A stretch of DNA of 11,326 bases, taken from Chloroflexia bacterium. Lineage in GTDB: Bacteria > Chloroflexota > Chloroflexia > QHBQ01 > JADMIH01. Shown piece by piece: positions 6,939-11,326 of this stretch (position 1 is the stretch's first letter; the number at the start of each line of letters is the position of its first letter). The notes beneath the pieces were generated by a model. That model was not told the origin of the DNA, did not search any database, and saw nothing but the letters and a program-made list of their open reading frames with translations. The translations under genes were made by a program, and so were the position numbers. The stretch lies in assembly GCA_025927935.1 (NCBI GenBank), contig JAICKM010000156.1, forward strand, positions 1 through 11,326. The letters run 5' to 3'.

Positions 6939-8486
6939 CTACTTGTTGGGAGTCGGGGTCGGCGAAGGCACGGGAACCGGCGTCGCGTTCGGGTTCGGCG
7001 AAGTGCCGTACCGTTGCGCGTTCTGCTGCAGAATCTGGTCCGCGCGCTGCTTGGCGCTATCGAGCGTGCCCTTGATGTCGGTCGACGTGCCGGACATGAT
7101 GGCGCCTACGGCATCGTCCAGCGGCGCCCACGCGTCGGTGATACCCGGCACGGGCGGCGGATAGAAGACGTGCTCGGCGGCGGCGGCGATCTCGGCCTGC
7201 GGGTGCAGGTTCTTAAAGTCCGCGCTCTCGCGGACCTTGTTCAGCGCCGGGATCTGGCCGGCCTTGGCCCATTCGATCGAATGATCGAGCGCATACTTGA
7301 TGAAGATGCCGGACGCGGCCTCTTTGCACTTGTCGATGCCGGATTTGTGCACCGGGATCGTGAACTGGTGGGACCCGGCCCAGACGAAGAACTGCGAGCC
7401 GATCTGCGGCGGCGGCGCGCCCATGCCCTTGAAGTCCACGGCGTCGCCGGTGACGTTCGTCGTCTGCCAGATGCCGTTCCAGATCATGGCCGCCTGGCCC
7501 GCCTTGAGGGCGTTGAGGTCGGCGTCGACCGGCAACTTGGGCTGCGAATACTTGGACTGGGCGTCTTTCATCCAGGTCAGCGCCTGCACGCCCGCGTCGC
7601 TGTTCCAGGTCGCCTGCGTGCCCTTGGCATCCCAGGCATCGCCGCCGAACTGGTGCAGCAACATCTCGAAGATCTGGCGCACCGGGAAGCCGGTGGTGAT
7701 CGAGAAGCCCTGGACGCCGTTCTTGGTGGTGGCGGCGGCGGCCTTCTCGAACTCATCCTTGGTCTTCGGGGCGGCGGTGATGCCCGCGGCGTTGAGCAGA
7801 TCGGCGTTGTAGAACATCACCATCGGGTGGATGTCCAGCGGGATGCTGTAGCGGTGGCCCGCGACTTCACCCGGGTTCCAGACGGCCGCCGGGTAATCGC
7901 TGGCGCTCAGGCCGATGGACGAAACCAGGTCGTCGATCGGGCGGATCGTGTTGCGGAACACCCAGGTAGGCACCTGGTCCACGTGAATAATGGCGACATC
8001 GGGCAGTTGGTCCGAGGCCGCCGCCGTCGCCAGCTTGGTGTAGTAGTCGGCCAGCGTGGTCATCGTGACCTTGATGTTCGGATTCTCCTGGTTGAAGGCG
8101 TTGACTTCATCGCCCATGTGCGGTCCGTCGGGGCCGGTCCAGGGATTCCAGAAGGCCAGTTCGACGTTAGAGCAGTTGGCGGGGAGTTGCAGCGCGGCGC
8201 CGCCGCCGGTGGTCGCGCCGCCGGTGGTGGCGGTCGCTTCGGTCGTGCCGCCGCCGGTCGCGGTGGTGGCGGTCGCTTCGGTCGTGCCGCCGCCCGTGGC
8301 GGTGGTGGCGGTCGCTTCAGTGGCGCCGCCGCCGCCCGTCGCGGTGGTGGCGGTCGCTTCAGTCGTGCCGCCGCCTGTTGTGCCGGTTGTCGCCGTGGGA
8401 CTCTCACCGCCGCACGCCGCGAGCATCACACTCAGCATGCTGATCAGTGTGATCACCGACAAGAATTTCTTAGCTCGATACCACAT
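6939..8486 (-). CDS. CUT1 sugar-binding lipoprotein
   Basis: The extracellular solute-binding subunit of the importer, 515 residues, longer than the usual 400-450 because of its low-complexity ends. The lipoprotein signal peptide has the lipobox MLAAC with C25 lipidated. Residues 26-97 form a Thr/Gly/Ala/Glu spacer built from about four copies of GGGTTEATATTAT. The binding domain (about 100-495) belongs to the SBP family of CUT1 transporters, with ELAFWNPWTGPDG (109-121), a region of the form LPDVAIIHVDQVPTWV, and the hinge-region YSIPLDIHPMVMFYN. The C-terminus ends in a Pro/Thr/Val tail (PVPVPSPTPTPNK), which is unusual. The ATG start has AAGGAGGAG (8494-8502) 7 nt upstream. The gene follows the regulator by 124 bp and precedes the permeases. 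The ligand is likely an arabinose-containing oligosaccharide given the neighbouring GH43 genes; this is inference. Confidence 0.95.
   Translation of the reverse strand: MWYRAKKFLSVITLISMLSVMLAACGGESPTATTGTTGGGTTEATATTATGGGGATEATATTATGGGTTEATATTATGGGTTEATATTGGATTGGGAALQLPANCSNVELAFWNPWTGPDGPHMGDEVNAFNQENPNIKVTMTTLADYYTKLATAAASDQLPDVAIIHVDQVPTWVFRNTIRPIDDLVSSIGLSASDYPAAVWNPGEVAGHRYSIPLDIHPMVMFYNADLLNAAGITAAPKTKDEFEKAAAATTKNGVQGFSITTGFPVRQIFEMLLHQFGGDAWDAKGTQATWNSDAGVQALTWMKDAQSKYSQPKLPVDADLNALKAGQAAMIWNGIWQTTNVTGDAVDFKGMGAPPPQIGSQFFVWAGSHQFTIPVHKSGIDKCKEAASGIFIKYALDHSIEWAKAGQIPALNKVRESADFKNLHPQAEIAAAAEHVFYPPPVPGITDAWAPLDDAVGAIMSGTSTDIKGTLDSAKQRADQILQQNAQRYGTSPNPNATPVPVPSPTPTPNK
8196..8375 (-). 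repeat. In-frame minisatellite encoding the lipoprotein spacer
   Basis: About four tandem units of 39-42 bp lie inside the binding-protein gene. Each codes for GGGTTEATATTAT or a close variant (GGGGATEATATTAT in the second). A core, GTGGTGGCGGTCGCTTC on the plus strand, recurs in all four units. Unit lengths are multiples of three, so copy number could change without breaking the frame. Its likely job is a flexible tether between the lipid anchor and the sugar-binding domain. Confidence 0.85.
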
Positions 8487-8610
8487 TACGATTCTCCTCC
8501 TTGGATCATTGGTTACCGCTTTTAGTCTGTGCGCAATATCTCATCGTCGAGATGTATGATCCCTGCACCTCCTTTCGGGCTAGCGCCGGCGCGGACCGGC
8601 AAAACCTGTA
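8487..8610 (-). other. Spacer between regulator and binding-protein genes
   Basis: This 124-bp gap holds the ribosome site of the binding-protein gene (8494-8502). A second strong Shine-Dalgarno-like sequence, AAAGGAGGTG (8566-8575, minus strand), is followed by no convincing start codon. There is also a short inverted repeat, ATCTC/GAGAT (8538-8553). I see no good sigma-70 promoter on the minus strand, so the binding-protein gene may be read from the promoter before the regulator, although a weak or non-standard promoter cannot be excluded. Confidence 0.45.
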
Positions 8611-9570
8611 TCAAGATCCGTTATCCACGCGGCGTCCAGGCATATATTCGAGGCGCAGCGTCAGATCCTGGGGATAGTTACCAAACGAGCGCCCGAACAA
8701 GTTCAGGCCGCCCACATGCAGCGCATCGGGCTTGACGCCCAGGCGGACCGAAATGACCTGCTGGGGTTCGATGCATAGATCGCCGACGGTGAGCGGCGAG
8801 AGCCGGCGGCCGTCGATGAACGCGCCTTCGCCCGTCACCGACCAGCGCTTCAACAGCCCATATTGCGAGTCCTTGGTGTCCCACCAGGACGGGGTAAGCC
8901 GGCCCCGTTGGCCGCCGAAGTCCCCCGGCGCGGTCCAGGTGCCCAGCTCGCAGCCGTTGACCCAGAGCGTGATATCGGACGGCCAGTTGTTATCATGGAG
9001 CGGCGCTTCCGAGCAGATTTCCATGCTCACCTGCAACCCCACCAGGGTGGCGCCGGCGGGCAAGCGGTTGGGGAAGCTATATTCGAGGAAGCCGCTGCGG
9101 AACCAGATCAACCCGGCCTGAACCCGTTCCGGCTCATAAAAGCTGAGTGGATCGTCCAGGTAGCCGATCAGCGAACTTTCGCTCGCCAGCCCGCAGGTGG
9201 GCAGGGCCGCGAAACTGGTGTAGGCGCCGATGGGCATCGCCACTTCCACCGCCGTGCTGCTAATCGCCGTTTCATAGGGCAATTGGACGATCAGATTATC
9301 GTAGGTGCGGCTGCAAACTTTCTGCAAGCCGTGGCTGGCCGCGCGCAACTCGGTGTGCAGCAAATCGGCCTCTTCGAGGATCTTGATCTGCGCGGCGACA
9401 GTTGAGGACGGCATTTGCAGCGCCTCCGCGACCTCGTTGACCGAGCGCCCCCCCTCGGCCAGAAATTGTAGAATCCGCCAGCGCGGCAGCGAGGCCAGCG
9501 CCTTGAGCAGCGTGACGATCTTCTCATCTGGGGCGTTAGCTTCTAGGTGTAACGTTTTACCATGCAGCAT
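8611..9570 (-). CDS. ArsR-type winged-helix regulator with C-terminal sensor-like domain
   Basis: A 319-residue one-component regulator. Residues about 14-90 form an ArsR-like winged helix: KIVTLLKALASLPRWRILQFL, then SVNEVAEALQMPSSTVAAQIKILEEADLL, where 53-71 would be the recognition helix. Classical ArsR proteins are about 100 residues, so the remaining 220 residues are an added domain. That part (about 100-310) is rich in aromatic residues and predicted beta strands, and holds SDITLWVNGCELGTW (198-212). This resembles the VNG-x-x-LG strand of carbohydrate-binding jelly rolls such as the N-terminal domain of GH2 enzymes. It is probably the sugar sensor. The architecture matches what I recall as COG4189. 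The start is ATG at 9570-9568, with AAGGA (9579-9583) 8 nt upstream; a TTG at 9651 is rejected because it lies beside the promoter and has no ribosome site. The gene heads the minus-strand operon, diverges from the GH2 gene and probably controls both. Metal-sensing cysteine pairs of classical ArsR are not evident. Confidence 0.82.
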   Translation of the reverse strand: MLHGKTLHLEANAPDEKIVTLLKALASLPRWRILQFLAEGGRSVNEVAEALQMPSSTVAAQIKILEEADLLHTELRAASHGLQKVCSRTYDNLIVQLPYETAISSTAVEVAMPIGAYTSFAALPTCGLASESSLIGYLDDPLSFYEPERVQAGLIWFRSGFLEYSFPNRLPAGATLVGLQVSMEICSEAPLHDNNWPSDITLWVNGCELGTWTAPGDFGGQRGRLTPSWWDTKDSQYGLLKRWSVTGEGAFIDGRRLSPLTVGDLCIEPQQVISVRLGVKPDALHVGGLNLFGRSFGNYPQDLTLRLEYMPGRRVDNGS

Positions 9571-9578
9571 AGCACGGT

Positions 9579-9583
9579 TCCTT
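9579..9583 (-). promoter_or_regulatory. Ribosome binding site supporting the regulator start
   Basis: The minus strand reads AAGGA within GGAAGGAA (9578-9585), 8 nt before the ATG at 9570-9568. It supports this start over the upstream TTG. Confidence 0.6.
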
Positions 9584-9625
9584 CCGCCAGACCGGTAACA
9601 AGCCGGGTCCACACCCCGATCCGCC

Positions 9626-9654
9626 TTGACAAATTGGTATTGAAACAGCAAAAT
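9626..9654 (+). promoter_or_regulatory. Possible sigma-70 promoter for the GH2 gene
   Basis: A perfect -35 box TTGACA (9626-9631) is followed after 17 bp by CAAAAT (9649-9654), which matches the -10 consensus at four of six positions. The start of transcription would be near 9661, giving a leader of about 85 nt before the GH2 ATG. The weak -10 box suggests dependence on an activator or low basal activity. Confidence 0.4.
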
Positions 9655-9671
9655 ATAGATTGGCTTAACAA

Positions 9672-9700
9672 AGTATATTTCAATCCGCGCAACCTGTCAA
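9672..9700 (-). promoter_or_regulatory. Strong sigma-70 promoter for the regulator and operon
   Basis: On the minus strand TTGACA (9695-9700) and TATACT (9672-9677) are separated by exactly 17 bp. This is a near-consensus housekeeping promoter. Transcription would start near 9665, giving a leader of about 95 nt before the regulator ATG. It faces the possible plus-strand promoter and overlaps its footprint. Confidence 0.72.
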
Positions 9701-9730
9701 TAGGCTTTCCCGCCGATTCTCGTATACTGT

Positions 9731-9736
9731 AAGGAG
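9731..9736 (+). promoter_or_regulatory. Ribosome binding site of the GH2 gene
   Basis: AAGGAG lies 9 nt before the ATG at 9746-9748 and fixes the start of the GH2 reading frame. Confidence 0.75.
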
Positions 9737-9745
9737 TCCAATTTC

Positions 9746-11326
9746 ATGCGCCAGCAGTGTTCCCTTTCCGGGTTGTGGCAATTTCAACTTGATCCTACCG
9801 GATCGCGCACGGTCGAGTCGCTGGCCCCGGATCGCGAGATCCCGGTGCCACTACCCTGGCAAGCCGCGTTTCCCGATCTCGAACAGTATAGCGGCTATGC
9901 CTGGTATCGCCGTTATGTCAACTTAACCGAGGACTGGCTGAGTGGCGAGCTGTTGCTGCACTTCGGCGCAGTCGATTACTGGTGCCAGGTATTTGTGAAC
10001 GGTGAACTGGTGGGCGGGCACGAAGGCGGCTACACCCCCTTCACCATCCCGGTCCGCGCCTACCTGCATCCCGGCGAGAACGAGATCGCCGTGCGCGTGT
10101 ACGATGCGGCACAGTCGCAGATCACCATTCCACGCTGGCCCAATTATCCGCCGACGACGGCGCGCGCCGAGCCGCCCTTCGACGCCAACCACATTCCGCA
10201 CGGCAAGCAGGAATGGTACATCAACGCCGGCGGTATCTGGCAGGACGTGACGCTGACCGCCGTGCCTGCGGCGTACATCGCCCACGTCCAGGTAACGCCC
10301 GATATCCATACCGGCGCAGCCCGGCTCGTGATCGAACTGGCCGGCGCCCTGGATGCCGCCGCAGGCACGATGCAGATCCGTGTCGTCGCGGGTGATGATG
10401 CCTGGGAGACGCACGTGCCATTGGTGGCCGGGCAAACCCGCTATGAAACAACCGTCACCGTAAACCAGCCCCGTCTCTGGACCCCCGGCGATCCTTACCT
10501 GTATAACGTGACGGTGAGCCTGCCCGCGACGGGCGGCGATGCGCTGAGCACGCGGTTCGGCTTCCGCGAAATCCGCACCGACCAGGGACAATTGCTGCTG
10601 AACGGCGAACCGCTGTTCCTGCTCTGCGCCCTGGACCAGGATCTCTACCCGCAAACCATCTATACCGTGCCTTCGGAAGACTATCTGCGCGACGAGTTCG
10701 CCAAAGCGAAAGCGCTGGGCCTCAACAGCCTGCGCTGCCACATCAAGCCGCCCGACCCGCGCTATCTCGACCTGGCCGACGAGATGGGCCTGCTGATCTG
10801 GGCCGAGATTCCCTCCTGGCGGACGTTTTACCCCAAGGGCACAGCCCAGCCCAACCTGTTGAACCTGGACGACATCATCAAAGAGCGCGTCGAAGCGACC
10901 CTGGAAGGCATGATCCGGCGCGACTTCAACCATCCGTCGCTCATCATCTGGACCCTCGTCAACGAGGACTGGGGCACCGCCCTGCCCCTGAGCGCCGATG
11001 ATCGCCGCTGGGTGCGGGAGCTATACCAGCACTGCAAGGCGCTCGACCCGACGCGCCTGGTGGTCGACAATTCGGCGTGCGTACACGGCTGGGGACCGAA
11101 CATCCACGTGCAGACCGATCTGGACGACTTCCACATCTACGCCAATATCCCCGACCAGGCGCGGGCCTGGGAGCACTCGCTGGATCAGTTCAACCTGCGC
11201 CCGCTCTGGACCTTCTCCAGCCACGGCGATGCCGAGCGCACCGGGCAGGAGCCGCTGATCCTCTCGGAGTTCGGTAACTGGGGCCTGCCCTCGTTAAAGA
11301 CCCTGCGCGCGGACGCGGGCGGGCAC
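9746..11326 (+). CDS. GH2-family glycoside hydrolase, C-terminus beyond window
   Basis: The first 527 residues of a GH2 retaining glycosidase, open to the right edge. Three GH2 domains appear in order: a sugar-binding jelly roll (1-172, with VFVNGELVGGHEGGYTPFT at 82-100 and YINAGGIWQDV near 158-168), an immunoglobulin-like sandwich (about 173-275) and a TIM barrel from about 276 (LLLNGEPLFLLCALDQD). The acid/base is E407 in WTLVNEDWG; the nucleophile is E508 in LILSEFG. Both key glutamates are therefore present. There is no signal peptide, so it is probably cytoplasmic. The start ATG has AAGGAG (9731-9736) 9 nt upstream. The gene diverges from the regulator and operon and probably belongs to the same regulon. 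GH2 includes beta-galactosidase, beta-glucuronidase, beta-mannosidase and alpha-L-arabinopyranosidase activities. VNED replaces the commoner VNEP or NES, so specificity cannot be named. Confidence 0.92.
   Translation, partial: MRQQCSLSGLWQFQLDPTGSRTVESLAPDREIPVPLPWQAAFPDLEQYSGYAWYRRYVNLTEDWLSGELLLHFGAVDYWCQVFVNGELVGGHEGGYTPFTIPVRAYLHPGENEIAVRVYDAAQSQITIPRWPNYPPTTARAEPPFDANHIPHGKQEWYINAGGIWQDVTLTAVPAAYIAHVQVTPDIHTGAARLVIELAGALDAAAGTMQIRVVAGDDAWETHVPLVAGQTRYETTVTVNQPRLWTPGDPYLYNVTVSLPATGGDALSTRFGFREIRTDQGQLLLNGEPLFLLCALDQDLYPQTIYTVPSEDYLRDEFAKAKALGLNSLRCHIKPPDPRYLDLADEMGLLIWAEIPSWRTFYPKGTAQPNLLNLDDIIKERVEATLEGMIRRDFNHPSLIIWTLVNEDWGTALPLSADDRRWVRELYQHCKALDPTRLVVDNSACVHGWGPNIHVQTDLDDFHIYANIPDQARAWEHSLDQFNLRPLWTFSSHGDAERTGQEPLILSEFGNWGLPSLKTLRADAGGH

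Larger units (their letters stand above)
9626..9700. promoter_or_regulatory. Nested inverted repeats, candidate operator
   Basis: Three inverted repeats share roughly one centre. TTGACA (9626-9631) pairs with TGTCAA (9695-9700), ATTGAAA (9639-9645) with TTTCAAT (9678-9684), and AAATATA (9651-9657) with TATATTT (9674-9680). The segment is AT-rich compared with its surroundings. It covers both putative promoters, so a symmetric protein bound here could control both genes. The regulator encoded next door is the natural candidate. Some of the symmetry follows simply from promoter hexamers on both strands, so operator function is inferred. Confidence 0.45.

Noticed and set aside
8196..8375. CRISPR-like or intergenic tandem repeat
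   Set aside because: The units are contiguous, lack unique spacers and are in frame inside a lipoprotein gene.
6888..8525. 545-codon plus-strand open frame opposite the binding-protein gene
   Set aside because: It mirrors the lipoprotein gene, its repeats are only the antisense of the spacer minisatellite, and it has no family resemblance.
8506..8544. Twelve-residue open frame before the binding-protein gene
   Set aside because: Its ATG is 21 nt from the nearest Shine-Dalgarno sequence and the frame is too short to tell from chance.
9571..9651. Upstream TTG start for the regulator
   Set aside because: It would begin very near the predicted transcription start and has no ribosome site; the ATG at 9570-9568 has AAGGA well placed.
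9723..9728. TATACT as a -10 box for the GH2 gene
   Set aside because: Transcription would start within or after the AAGGAG ribosome site, and no -35 box lies at the right distance.
9923..10933. 336-codon minus-strand open frame opposite the GH2 gene
   Set aside because: The GH2 frame continues unbroken to the window end with both catalytic glutamates, so the minus-strand frame is a shadow.

Overview
The window is GC-rich, gene-dense bacterial DNA carrying one carbohydrate-utilisation locus. The organism is most likely a member of the Chloroflexota. That is an inference from the lipoproteins with long Thr/Ala/Gly-rich spacers, the ArsR-type regulator fused to a large sensor domain, and the general look of the CUT1 transporter; no marker gene is present to prove it. 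No tRNA, rRNA, CRISPR array, insertion sequence or phage gene was seen.

Layout. A short divergent control region (about 9571-9745) separates two transcription units. To the right, on the plus strand, lies a glycoside hydrolase family 2 (GH2) enzyme that runs off the end of the window. To the left, on the minus strand, a run of eight genes is read in this order: an ArsR-type winged-helix regulator with a C-terminal beta-rich domain (8611-9570); a sugar-binding lipoprotein (6939-8486); two CUT1 permeases of the MalF and MalG types (5881-6834 and 4984-5865); a lipid-anchored GH43 enzyme (3763-4968); a secreted GH43 enzyme with a C-terminal beta-sandwich domain (1836-3659); a GH1-like enzyme (462-1736); and a second GH1-like enzyme cut by the left edge (1-441).

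How the genes work together (inference). The two exported GH43 enzymes would trim an arabinose-containing polysaccharide such as arabinan or arabinoxylan outside the cell. The lipoprotein and permeases would import the oligosaccharides. The GH1-like and GH2 enzymes, which lack signal peptides, would finish hydrolysis in the cytoplasm. The regulator probably senses a sugar and controls both units. No transporter ATPase is encoded here, so a shared MsmX-type ATPase from elsewhere is expected.

The most notable non-coding features are strong hairpins in every long gap downstream of the lipoprotein gene, including a perfect 17-bp stem between the binding protein and the permeases. The control region also has facing promoters within nested inverted repeats. 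The hairpins appear to divide the operon into expression segments. Nothing in the window is clearly a wholly new system. The best candidates for novelty are the regulator architecture, the divergent GH1 pair and the segmented operon.
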